A DNA stretch of 64,000 nt from assembly GCA_963740835.1 (NCBI GenBank), contig CAVUFH010000007.1, forward strand, positions 889,344 to 953,343, given 5' to 3'. Shown piece after piece: positions 17,154-24,295 of the stretch (its first letter is position 1; each line of letters starts with the position of its first letter). The DNA is from CAVUFH01 sp963740835. Lineage in GTDB: Bacteria; Actinomycetota; Acidimicrobiia; IMCC26256; PALSA-610. The notes beneath the pieces are model-generated. The model saw nothing but the letters and a program-made list of their open reading frames with translations. It did not search any database and was not told the origin of the DNA. Position numbers and translations under genes: made by a program.

Positions 17154-17549
17154 GTGCAACCGGTGCCGTCGACCTCGGTCGTCTTCGTCGTCCACAGCCC
17201 GATCGCGCTCCCGGAGCTGGGCGAGCGGGTTCGAGTGGTCATCGTCGGCAGCGGAGATGCCGCCATCGTCCGCTGTGACGTCGGTGCGTGCGACGACATC
17301 GACGAGGTCACCCTCGACGTGCTCGCCCGCCTGCAGCTCGTGGCGCGCCGGCTCGGCACCTCGGTGCAACTGCACAATGCGGGAGCGCGCCTGCTCGACC
17401 TGCTCGCTCTGGTCGGCCTGTCCGACGTGCTGCCCGCGTCCGAGACCGAGGCAGTCGGCGGGCTACGGCTCGACGCGGATCGGCAGGCCGAACAGCGGGA
17501 ACAGGTTCTTGTCGACGAAGAAGTCGAGGGACGCGATCCGACCGTCTGA
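17154..17549 (+). CDS. STAS-domain protein (anti-sigma-factor-antagonist-like)
   Basis: A GTG-started frame of 131 residues. Residues about 25-105 form a STAS fold (AAIVRCDVGACDDIDEVTLD, then LGTSVQLHNAGARLLDLLAL and GLSDVLPA). The usual phosphorylatable Ser position is replaced by an acidic run (DDIDEVTLD), so it may not be switched by a kinase. The last 28 or so residues are antisense to the sigma-factor gene and are probably an accidental tail. Placement next to an ECF sigma gene is suggestive only. Confidence 0.65.
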   Translation: MQPVPSTSVVFVVHSPIALPELGERVRVVIVGSGDAAIVRCDVGACDDIDEVTLDVLARLQLVARRLGTSVQLHNAGARLLDLLALVGLSDVLPASETEAVGGLRLDADRQAEQREQVLVDEEVEGRDPTV

Positions 17550-18456
17550 GACGTGCAGCACATGGATCGCCCACGCTTCGTACCCCCCGTCGGGCGTGGT
17601 CCGCCATTGCGCGAACCCCGGCGTGCCGTTCGCGTGGACCGCTTCGTAGCGCGAACCGCGACAGCCGCTCCCGGGGCCCTGCAGCCACGTGCGGAGCTCG
17701 GTTGCGCCCTGCAGCCAGAGCGGGTACGGCGGCATCGACATGGTCGCGTCCTCGTGCAACAGCGCGACGAGCGACTCGATGTCGAACCGTTCGAACGCAT
17801 CGACGTAACGCGCGAGCAACTCTTGCTGCTCGTCGTCGACCGTCGTTGTGTCGTCGCCCGCGACGTTCCGCTGCGCGAGGGTCGAGCGCGCCCGTTGCAG
17901 CGCGCTGTTGACGGAGACAACCGTCGTGTCGAGCAGTTCGGCCACTTCATTGGCGCGCCACTTCAGCACTTCGCGCAGGATCAACACTGCGCGCTCGGCG
18001 AGGCGGGAGGTGCTGCAACGCGGTGACGAACGCGAGCCGCACCGACTCACGGACGACGACCGCTTCGGCGGGGTCGGCTTCGGAAGACAAGACGCGCTGA
18101 TCGGGGATCGGACCGACCCAGTTGCTCTCGGCCGTGGGCGGCGCGACCGGACCGGACGCGCTCCCCATCGCCTCCACGTCGATCGGCATCGCCCGGCGCT
18201 GCCGCCCCTTCAGCATGTCGAAGCAGACGTTGCTCGCGATGCGATAGAGCCAGGACCGCAACGCGGAACGGCCCTCGAAGCCGTCGAAGCCGCGCCACGT
18301 GCGGACGAGCGTCTCCTGCACCGCGTCATCGGCTTCGAACGCGGAGCCGAGCATCCGGTAGCTGTAGGCGGTCAGTTCCCGGCGGTACTGCTCGAAGCCC
18401 TGTTCCAGATCAACGGGCTCGGGGCCGGTGGTGTCGAGTTCCGTCGAACCGGTCAT
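17463..18456 (-). CDS. ECF RNA polymerase sigma factor with C-terminal SnoaL-like domain (single-base frameshift)
   Basis: The N-terminal part has sigma region 2 (YSYRMLGSAFEADDAVQETL, RIASNVCFDMLKGRQRRA) and reads to LQHLPPR. Region 4 (ERAVLILREVLKWRANEVAE, VVSVNSALQRARSTL) and a SnoaL/NTF2-like tail (AFERFDIESLVALLHEDATM) lie in another frame. Removing one base near 17990-18003 gives a normal protein of about 330 residues of the TIGR02960/SigX5-like type. In ECF41-like sigma factors the SnoaL tail modulates activity without an anti-sigma factor. The start at 18456 (MTGSTEL) is preferred, with ATG 18537 as an alternative. Confidence 0.85.
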
Positions 18457-18711
18457 GCGCGCCAACGGTACCGAACCGTTCTCCTGCCCAAACACCGCGT
18501 CTCGGTGCAGGACAGTGCCGGCGAGCGGACTGGGCATGGGTCCTCCTCGTGCACCACGACGGGCGCTCGGGAGTCTGACTCCGGAAGCGGCCCGAACTCA
18601 TCGGCCTGAAACTCCATCGGCCTGGAACCCTCATCGGCCTGACGGGGGGGCGGGCAGCGGGTCCGATGGGGCACCATGGGACAGAACGACCGCGGCGCAC
18701 CGGAGGATCCC

Positions 18712-19212
18712 ATGACGCGACACGGTGCCGACATCGACCGCCGGGCGGAGTGGGACGAGATGCGCGCCCGTCATCTCGCACCGGCGGACCAGCGTGCACC
18801 TTCCTCGGCGCGGGGTGTGCATCACATCGCACTCATCGCGAGCGACGTCGAGCGGACGATCGCGTTCTACCAAGGCGTGCTCGAGTTCCCGCTCACCGAG
18901 TTGTTCGAGAACCGCGACTACCAGGGTTCGACGCACTTCTTCTTCGACATCGGCGGGGGCAACCTCCTGGCCTTCTTCGACTTCCCCGGCCTCGAGCTCG
19001 GACCGTACGCGGAGGTGCTCGGAGGCTTGCACCACATCGCGATCTCGATCGCGCCCGAGCGCTGGCAGTACCTGCGCGCGAAGTTCGACGCAGCGGATGT
19101 GCCCTACGAGGTCATGAGCGGGTCGTCGATGTACTTCCGGGGACCCGACGGGGAACGCCTCGAGCTGATCTCCGATCCGCTCGGCGAGATGTACGGCACC
19201 GTCGTCTCGTAG
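18712..19212 (+). CDS. VOC (glyoxalase/dioxygenase-like) family protein
   Basis: A 166-residue vicinal-oxygen-chelate protein: GVHHIALIASDVERTIAFYQ opens the first betaalphabeta module with metal-ligand His, GGLHHIAISIAPERW opens the second, and MYFRGPDGERLELISDPLG supplies the final Glu. The ATG at 18712 follows a GGAGGA; an in-frame ATG 36 bp upstream is possible. The substrate is unknown. Confidence 0.85.
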   Translation: MTRHGADIDRRAEWDEMRARHLAPADQRAPSSARGVHHIALIASDVERTIAFYQGVLEFPLTELFENRDYQGSTHFFFDIGGGNLLAFFDFPGLELGPYAEVLGGLHHIAISIAPERWQYLRAKFDAADVPYEVMSGSSMYFRGPDGERLELISDPLGEMYGTVVS

Positions 19213-19234
19213 CCGCGATCGCCGCCGCGAGCCG

Positions 19235-19459
19235 TTACTCCGGAGGTTCGGACGTCTCGAAGTAGAGCGGTTCCTGCGTCTGCGCGTCGTAGTACGTGTC
19301 GCCGACTCGGTGTGCGACCTGCGCGCCGGTGACCGCCTTCAGCAGCCAACCGTGCGACTCGTGCGCCCACAAGGTGTCGTCGCTCGCGAGCAGGAAGTCG
19401 CGGCGCGTCTTGGCGTAGGCGTACACCTTCTGGTCATCGACATTGCAGAGATAACGCAC
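19235..19459 (-). CDS. Small conserved-type hypothetical protein
   Basis: A 74-residue protein starting at GTG 19459 (VRYLCNVDDQKVYAYAKTRR), preceded by GGAGGAGGATCGAA. The longer in-frame ATG at 19576 would add a tail without sense. The sequence reads like a soluble beta-rich protein (DTLWAHESHGWLLKAVTGAQ, DTYYDAQTQEPLYFE). I do not recognise the family and assign no function. Confidence 0.6.
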   Translation of the reverse strand: MRYLCNVDDQKVYAYAKTRRDFLLASDDTLWAHESHGWLLKAVTGAQVAHRVGDTYYDAQTQEPLYFETSEPPE

Positions 19460-19588
19460 TTCGATCCTCCTCCGTTGGCTCAGAAGAGGCGTCGGGCCGG
19501 TTCGAGGAGAGGCCCGCAGCAGCAGCCCTCTTCTCGGGAGAGGCGTCCCTACCAAGTCGGTACCCGCACGGTACACCCGCTCCGGGTC

Positions 19589-20821
19589 TCACCGATCCCG
19601 TACGTCGGTTGCCGGTCGTTCCCGTTCGGGTGGTCGTGCGTGTTCGTCGGGTGTCGTCGCCATCAGCCGCGCCACGTAGACCACACCAGTCACTCCGAAA
19701 CCGACCGCGAGCACGATGAGACCGACGCCGAGGCTCGGCTGGAACACGACCGCGAAGAGCGCGCCGACGACCCACGCCAGTTGGAACACGGTCTCGAACC
19801 GCGCGAAGGCGCGTCCGCGCGCGGCGTCGGGCGCGTCGCGCTGCAGCACGCTGTCGAACGACTGGCGCCCGATGTTGGCACCGAGCGCGACCGCGAACAC
19901 GGCCGCGATCTCGCCCGCGCGCGAGTGCAACGCCGCGGCCAGCGCACACACTGCGCACGCGACAGTGAGCGCGATGACGAGTAGCGGTTCGTCGCGCCGG
20001 AGCCGCTGCCGCAGCGCGGGGCTCACGATCGTGCCGATGAGACCACCCGAGACGCTGGCGGCGGCGACCGCGCCGAAGAACCACAGTGGCTCGGAGTCGC
20101 GCTTGAGCCCGAACGCGACGAGGAACACGAGGAATCCGATCGCGCCGCGCAACACACCCATCGCCGCGGCCGACGCGCGGATGCGCGGCGAGCGCAACTC
20201 ATCGCGTTCGACCTCGAGATCGGGGAGCCGGTCCATTCGCGACGGCGGTATCCGCAGGGCCAGTGCGGTCGCGCCGAAGTAGAGCAACGCGGCGACGCGC
20301 AGCACCTGCACCGCGTCCGCGGCGTTGAGGATGCCCACGGCGACGGCGCCGCTCAACAGACTGGACACGGTGGCGATCCGGGCCAGGCGCGAGTTCGCAG
20401 CGACGAGATCGCCTCGGTCGGAGACGAGCGCCGGCACCAGCGCGCTCTTGGTGACCGAATACGCCTTGTCGAGGACGAGGATGCCGAAGACCTCGGGATA
20501 CAGCAGCAAGTTCTTGATGTCGCCGGCCACGAAGAGGCACAAGATGCCGCGGCCGAGACACGTCGTCGCCGCGACGACGCGTTGCGACCGGGCGAACCGA
20601 TCGATAAGCGGACCGACGAGCGGCGCGAGCAGGAGGAACGGCGCGAGCGTCACGAGCAGGTAGGCGATGACGCGAGGACGCGCCGCACCTACAGACACGT
20701 TGAAGAACAACGACCCGGCGAGCGAAACCGCGAAGAAGGAGTCCGCGGCGTTGCAGGCCGCATGCGTCGCCGACAGCCGGGCGAACGGCATCGGACCCAG
20801 GATGCGGGCCAGCATTCGCAT
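19589..20821 (-). CDS. MFS transporter
   Basis: A 410-residue membrane protein with about twelve hydrophobic helices. It follows the major-facilitator pattern, with the loop 2-3 region LVGPLIDRFARSQRVV and the central cytoplasmic loop rich in charge (SRMDRLPDLEVERDEL). A second-half repeat AAASVSGGLIGTIVSPAL is also visible. Start at 20821 (MRMLARILG), because the longer frame from 20902 adds a Pro-rich tail. The substrate is unknown. A CGGGCC-GAAA-GGCCCG hairpin lies in the leader. Confidence 0.82.
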   Translation of the reverse strand: MRMLARILGPMPFARLSATHAACNAADSFFAVSLAGSLFFNVSVGAARPRVIAYLLVTLAPFLLLAPLVGPLIDRFARSQRVVAATTCLGRGILCLFVAGDIKNLLLYPEVFGILVLDKAYSVTKSALVPALVSDRGDLVAANSRLARIATVSSLLSGAVAVGILNAADAVQVLRVAALLYFGATALALRIPPSRMDRLPDLEVERDELRSPRIRASAAAMGVLRGAIGFLVFLVAFGLKRDSEPLWFFGAVAAASVSGGLIGTIVSPALRQRLRRDEPLLVIALTVACAVCALAAALHSRAGEIAAVFAVALGANIGRQSFDSVLQRDAPDAARGRAFARFETVFQLAWVVGALFAVVFQPSLGVGLIVLAVGFGVTGVVYVARLMATTPDEHARPPERERPATDVRDR

Positions 20822-20851
20822 CGGCGGCTCCGGCCCCGTAGCGGAAAGGGA

Positions 20852-20867
20852 CGGGCCTTTCGGCCCG
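20852..20867 (-). other. GNRA-type hairpin in the leader of the MFS gene
   Basis: On the minus strand this reads CGGGCC-GAAA-GGCCCG, a perfect 6-bp stem closed by a GNRA tetraloop, about 30 nt before the chosen start codon. It could stabilise or regulate the mRNA, or be chance in GC-rich DNA. Confidence 0.4.
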
Positions 20868-21000
20868 CTCGGAAATGGTAGACGCCGTCCCGCGCGCGGC
20901 ATCTACGGTCGCGAGCGCGGCGTCCCGAGCACGTCAGCTGCTCGCGAGGTCGCGACATTTGACCGCTAGGTTGAGGTTCCGCGCGAATGACGGGATCACG

Positions 21001-21507
21001 ATGGCGCGAGCAATCCGGCTGGTTCCTGCAGTGGCAGTCGTTCTCGCGGCCACGTGCGCCGCGACGGCGTGTGGCGGCGGCCAACCGTCGGCCGCCGACG
21101 ATCGCGAGAGCATGATCTACACGGCGACGATCCGCGCGGTCGTGAACGACGACTCGCCGGCGCAACGAGCAGATCGTCCCGTGTTCGTCGCCCCGCTGGA
21201 CAGCACGGAGCCGATCCCGCTCGAGGTCCAAGCCGGCGTGGTGGACCAACTCGGCGAGGACGAAGAGTTCGCATCGCTTCGCTTCGTCGACAAAGCCGCC
21301 GAGGCAATCGACGAAGGTCACCCGGACCAGCCGGTGGTGCAGGAGGGGATCCTCGTGCAGATCGCGCCGATCGCAACCACCGGAGATGACGTCGTCGTGC
21401 GGGCCCACCGCTACGAGAACACGCACGAAATTCGGCGCTATCGGGTGCGTGTCAGCCGAAACGACTCGACCTGGCGCGCCGGGATCGTCGAGGCCACGCG
21501 CGGCTGA
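21001..21507 (+). CDS. Secreted lipoprotein of unknown function
   Basis: A 168-residue protein with a lipoprotein signal (VVLAATCAATAC, modified Cys at residue 24). The mature part is a mixed alpha/beta domain (SMIYTATIRAVVNDDSPAQR, RPVFVAPLDSTEPIPLEVQA) and closes on strands VVVRAHRYENTHEIRRYRVR. No family recognised. It stands just upstream of the first cold-shock gene. Confidence 0.72.
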   Translation: MARAIRLVPAVAVVLAATCAATACGGGQPSAADDRESMIYTATIRAVVNDDSPAQRADRPVFVAPLDSTEPIPLEVQAGVVDQLGEDEEFASLRFVDKAAEAIDEGHPDQPVVQEGILVQIAPIATTGDDVVVRAHRYENTHEIRRYRVRVSRNDSTWRAGIVEATRG

Positions 21508-21530
21508 TTTCCCCGAACAGTCGTCGCGGC

Positions 21531-21600
21531 GGGGCTCCTTCCGGTACCGTGACTGGCGCGAGCCGGTCGAAATCGTCGACTGGTCGCGATCAGAAAAGAG
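21531..21600 (+). promoter_or_regulatory. Conserved leader of the first cold-shock gene
   Basis: Two blocks upstream of this csp gene recur upstream of the second csp gene: GGGGCTCCTTCCGG at 21531-21544, and GGTCGCGATCAGAAAAGAG at 21582-21600, the latter with 17 of 19 bases shared. The proximal block ends about 5 nt before the GTG start and includes the likely ribosome-binding site. The distal block may be promoter or leader RNA. Confidence 0.55.
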
Positions 21601-21605
21601 CACTG

Positions 21606-21806
21606 GTGGCACAAGGTACGGTCAAGTTCTTCAACGCCGACAAAGGCTTCGGTTTCATCTCGCAAGAGCAGGGTGACGACGTGTTCGTTCACTTCTCCGC
21701 GATCCAATCCACTGGCTACAAGACGCTGGAGGAAGGCCAGCGGGTCGAGTTCGACACCGCTCAAGGCCGGAAGGGCATCGAGGCGCAGAACGTTCGCGTC
21801 ATCTGA
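21606..21806 (+). CDS. Cold-shock domain protein (CspA family), copy 1
   Basis: A 66-residue single-stranded nucleic-acid-binding beta-barrel with both RNP motifs: KGFGFISQ (RNP1) and VFVHFSAI (RNP2). The start is GTG (VAQGTVKFFNADKG), as the upstream ATG frame adds no family sequence. Csp proteins melt RNA structure and act as transcription antiterminators. A strong hairpin terminator follows, and a STAS gene converges on it. Confidence 0.93.
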   Translation: MAQGTVKFFNADKGFGFISQEQGDDVFVHFSAIQSTGYKTLEEGQRVEFDTAQGRKGIEAQNVRVI

Positions 21807-21820
21807 CTCGAGCTTTCGCG

Positions 21821-21855
21821 AGAGCCGCCGATCGCAAATGGTCGGCGGCTCTTTC
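21821..21855 (+). terminator. Intrinsic terminator between csp copy 1 and the convergent STAS gene
   Basis: A perfect 11-bp stem AGAGCCGCCGA / TCGGCGGCTCT with a 10-nt loop (21821-21852), followed by a short T-run. It lies between two converging genes and can serve both strands. Confidence 0.8.
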
Positions 21856-21859
21856 GCGC

Positions 21860-22159
21860 TCAGAGACTGGTCTGCGTCTCCAGGTTCCCTTGCTCCAGGG
21901 CGACCTTGATCTCTTTGCTCGCCGAGCAGAACACCAGTCGGCCGCCCGCGACGCGCGCGCGTCGCGCCAGCACGGTGAGTGAATCGACACCTGCTTGGTC
22001 GCACCCGACGAGCTCAGCGAGGTCGAGCGTCACGTCGCCGCCATCACCTGCGGGCCCGGACACGACGCGTTCGAGTTGTCGCGTCGTACCCCCGTCGAGC
22101 GCACCGATGAGTCGAAAGATGCGACCTTCGCCGTTTCGCGTGCGCTCGATCCTGAGCAT
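21860..22159 (-). CDS. STAS-domain protein (anti-sigma-factor-antagonist-like)
   Basis: A 99-residue STAS protein beginning at ATG 22159 (MLRIERTRNG), preceded by AGGAGCACGTTC. Fold elements: FRLIGALDGGTTRQLERVVS, DVTLDLAELVGCDQAGVDSL and GGRLVFCSASKEIKVALEQ. The segment before the switch helix is VGCDQAGVDSL, where SpoIIAA-type proteins have a D-S pair. Here there is no Ser at the site, so classical phosphorylation control looks absent. It converges with csp copy 1. Confidence 0.8.
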   Translation of the reverse strand: MLRIERTRNGEGRIFRLIGALDGGTTRQLERVVSGPAGDGGDVTLDLAELVGCDQAGVDSLTVLARRARVAGGRLVFCSASKEIKVALEQGNLETQTSL

Positions 22160-22272
22160 GAACGTGCTCCTGTGTTGGTTGCGTCGAAACCGTTGCGTGA
22201 GAGCCTGGGCCTCGGGAGGCACCTCGACCGAGGCCGTCACAGTGTCGCGAACCCGAGTGTAGAGGCTGCGCC

Positions 22273-22524
22273 TCAGTCGTTCGGACGGGCCATGCGCGTC
22301 CGAGATACCGGCTCCTCCGCGATGAAGCGTTTCGCGTCTCGCTGCGCGCGTTGACTACGCACCGCGACGAAGCATTCGTCGAGCTCCCGTTCGATCGCTT
22401 TGAGCCGGGTGCGATCGACCGCGGCCGCATTGGTGTCGGTATGTGCGCGCGCGAACAGTGAGATCCGCTCGGTGGAAAGCTGCTCGATCCTGCGTTCGAT
22501 CTCCGCGCGGTGTCGCGTCGTCAT
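22273..22524 (-). CDS. Small coiled-coil protein, DUF2630-like
   Basis: An 83-residue helical protein: IERRIEQLSTERISLFAR, then TRLKAIERELDECFVAVRSQ and RAQRDAKRF. The pattern of an L..IE.ELDECxxxxRxxRAxR helix pair resembles DUF2630, a small actinobacterial family of unknown role. No signal or metal motif. Confidence 0.6.
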   Translation of the reverse strand: MTTRHRAEIERRIEQLSTERISLFARAHTDTNAAAVDRTRLKAIERELDECFVAVRSQRAQRDAKRFIAEEPVSRTRMARPND

Positions 22525-22579
22525 GGGTCCGGGTTCCTCTCGGGACGGGCGTCACCTTCGACGCGGGTACGCTGCGTGC

Positions 22580-22993
22580 GTGAGCAAACCTGCCGTGACC
22601 AAGAAGCCGTCCGTCACCAAGACTCCAGTGACCAGGGCCGGCGTGACCAAGGCCGGCGTGACCAAGGCCGGCGTGACCAAAGCCGGCGTGACCAAAGCCG
22701 GCGGGGCCAAGCAAGCCGACCGCGACGCGCAGGCACTGGCGTCGCGGCAGAAAGGCCGGTCGTTCGTCAAGATCGCAGCGCTGCTCGGCTACGACAGTGC
22801 GAGCGACGCGGTCCAGGCCTACAAGCGGGCGCTGTTGCGCAAGACGCCCGAAGAGCAGGCCACGCTGCGCGCCGCTGAACGGAAGCGCTTCGACACGATG
22901 GCGAAGAAGGTCCGCGGCGACGCAGCGCTGTCCAAGGCGGAAGCAAGCAAGCGGTTGGCACGCATCGATCGCTTGCGCACCGCGCTCGGCTGA
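22580..22993 (+). CDS. Basic protein with Val-Thr-Lys-Ala-Gly repeats
   Basis: A 137-residue GTG-started protein. Residues about 5-45 are a Lys/Thr-rich tail (PAVTKKPSVTKTP) followed by five VT(K/R)AG pentapeptides coded by a 15-bp tandem repeat. The rest is helical and charged (KIAALLGYDSASDAVQAYKR, then AERKRFDTMAKKVRGDAALS). The composition resembles histone-H1-like, DNA-binding tails of actinobacterial HU/Hc-type proteins, but the globular part matches no family I know. Nucleic-acid binding is therefore only an inference. Confidence 0.65.
   Translation: MSKPAVTKKPSVTKTPVTRAGVTKAGVTKAGVTKAGVTKAGGAKQADRDAQALASRQKGRSFVKIAALLGYDSASDAVQAYKRALLRKTPEEQATLRAAERKRFDTMAKKVRGDAALSKAEASKRLARIDRLRTALG
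22628..22702 (+). repeat. 15-bp tandem repeat inside a coding sequence (5 copies)
   Basis: Five head-to-tail copies of GTGACCAAGGCCGGC, with single-base variants (GGG or AAA in place of AAG/AGG), each coding for Val-Thr-Lys/Arg-Ala-Gly. The near-identity at silent positions suggests recent slippage or unequal exchange, so copy number may vary between strains. Confidence 0.9.
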
Positions 22994-23018
22994 CCGACAC
23001 CCGAAGATCGGCTCGCTT

Positions 23019-23555
23019 TCAGTCGCCATCGGGGAACCGGCCACGCGCGGGCTTGGTGCGCAGCGCATCGATCACGACGTTGATCCGTGCTTCGATCCGG
23101 CCGAGTCGGGCGTTCTCGAACGCCGTGAGCACTCTGGATTCGCGCCGCGACCCGGTCAGCTCCCGTCGGGCCGCGGTGAGGTCACGCAGCTCCGACATGA
23201 GCTCAGTGCCGGCTTCGTGGTCCGCGCTCGGCGCGGTTGCGGTCGTGTCGGTGAAGAGCAGCGCGGTGGCGACTTCGTCGCGATCCGCGAACTCGGCCGG
23301 GTCACCGTCGGCGACCTCGAGCCCGAACACGGACGCGAGCAGGTGCACGATGGGCGTCGGGTGCACGAGCGTGATGCGGCCGTGACGCGCCGCGCCTTCG
23401 AGCACGCGCATCCCTGCTCCCGTGATGTGCGCCAGTTCGGAGCAGTCGAGCACTACTGAGTGACGCCGTTGGATGAGTGCGGCCAGCGCGTCACGGAGCT
23501 CGTCCACGTTCGCCGCGTCGATGCGACTCGGAAGGGGATGAACGAGCACCGGCAT
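23019..23555 (-). CDS. STAS-domain protein with C-terminal helical extension
   Basis: A 178-residue protein. Residues 1-95 form a STAS domain (MPVLVHPLPSRIDAANVDEL, SVVLDCSELAHITGAGMRVL), with the Thr of HITGAG at the position of the switch Ser. Residues about 115-170 form a charged helix (ELMSELRDLTAARRELTGSR) that is absent from ordinary STAS proteins. It is divergent from csp copy 2, with a 197-bp shared upstream region, the mirror arrangement of the first csp/STAS pair. Confidence 0.78.
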   Translation of the reverse strand: MPVLVHPLPSRIDAANVDELRDALAALIQRRHSVVLDCSELAHITGAGMRVLEGAARHGRITLVHPTPIVHLLASVFGLEVADGDPAEFADRDEVATALLFTDTTATAPSADHEAGTELMSELRDLTAARRELTGSRRESRVLTAFENARLGRIEARINVVIDALRTKPARGRFPDGD

Positions 23556-23603
23556 AAGACTCGCTCTCGCTCCTGGAAGAGGCGAGTAGGCCGGGCGCCT
23601 CGT

Positions 23604-23747
23604 GGGGCTACCTTCCGGCTCGGTCTGCGCGTCGCTTCGCCAACTGGGACTGCTTCGTCAGCGTACACCCACAGCCGCGACGGGCACGCCGTACACTCGC
23701 GACGCGAACTGATCGCAACGGGTTGATCGGTCGCGACCAGAAACGAG
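23604..23747 (+). promoter_or_regulatory. Conserved leader of the second cold-shock gene
   Basis: GGGGCTACCTTCCGG at 23604-23618 and GGTCGCGACCAGAAACGAG at 23729-23747 match blocks ahead of the first csp gene. Here the two blocks are about 75 bp farther apart. The distal block also lies on the STAS side of this divergent region. Confidence 0.55.
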
Positions 23748-23752
23748 TTTCC

Positions 23753-23953
23753 GTGGCACAAGGCACCGTCAAGTTCTTCAATGCCGAAAAAGGCTTCGGC
23801 TTCATCTCGCGCGAGCAAGGCGACGACCTGTTCGTCCACTACTCGAACATCGCCGGAGATGGCTACAAGTCTCTCGACGAAGGCCAGCGCGTCGAGTTCG
23901 ATGTCGCAAAAGGCAGGAAGGGCGACGAGGCGCAGAACGTCCGCGTGATCTGA
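23753..23953 (+). CDS. Cold-shock domain protein (CspA family), copy 2
   Basis: A 66-residue cold-shock protein, paralog of the copy 2.1 kb upstream, with RNP1 KGFGFISR and RNP2 LFVHYSNI. GTG start (VAQGTVKFFNAEKG). Most differences from copy 1 lie in the surface loop after RNP2 (NIAGDGYKSLDEG against AIQSTGYKTLEEG). A GC-rich hairpin follows the stop. Confidence 0.93.
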   Translation: MAQGTVKFFNAEKGFGFISREQGDDLFVHYSNIAGDGYKSLDEGQRVEFDVAKGRKGDEAQNVRVI

Positions 23954-23974
23954 CGATCGCGGTTCAACGCGAAG

Positions 23975-24008
23975 ACCGCGCCGCGGGCTGCGCAGCCGGC
24001 GGCGCGGT
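23975..24008 (+). terminator. Hairpin downstream of csp copy 2
   Basis: Arms ACCGCGCCGC and GCGGCGCGGT (10 bp, perfect) enclose an inner GGCTGC/GCAGCC stem. The structure starts 21 bp after the stop. There is no T-run, so termination strength is uncertain; the small gene at 24040-24201 converges from the other side. Confidence 0.65.
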
Positions 24009-24039
24009 TCGCGTCTGCCGGCCGGCCTGGCGTCGGGCC

Positions 24040-24201
24040 TCAGCCGTCTTTCTTGCTGGGCCGGCGGGCGGCGCCGGCACCACGGGGTGACCCGTCATCA
24101 CCCGCGCGATCGCGAGCGCGCTGCCGTGCGGCGGCGTCCACGATCGGTTCGGGCTCGCGCGCCGGCTGCGCCTTCGTCCGCGCCGTTTCCTTCTTGGCCA
24201 C
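24040..24201 (-). CDS. Small basic protein (53 residues)
   Basis: GTG start with AAAGGGGAGATCGC directly upstream. The product begins VAKKETARTKAQPAREPEP and ends ARRPSKKDG. It is highly charged, Arg/Lys/Ala/Pro-rich and probably unstructured. It has no family match that I know; the good ribosome-binding site and the position in a gene-sized gap support it. Possible nucleic-acid-associated peptide, like the basic repeat protein nearby. Confidence 0.5.
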   Translation of the reverse strand: MAKKETARTKAQPAREPEPIVDAAARQRARDRAGDDGSPRGAGAARRPSKKDG

Positions 24202-24295
24202 GCGATCTCCCCTTTGCGTCCCGAGCGGGGTCAGGAGTGTAGACCGATTCGGCGCGGCGGCCGTGTGCCCTCCGGGGGTATGCCGGGGGCGCCCG

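Noticed and set aside
22628..22702. 15-bp repeats as a CRISPR or regulatory iteron
   Set aside because: The repeats keep frame and encode a regular pentapeptide inside a supported gene.
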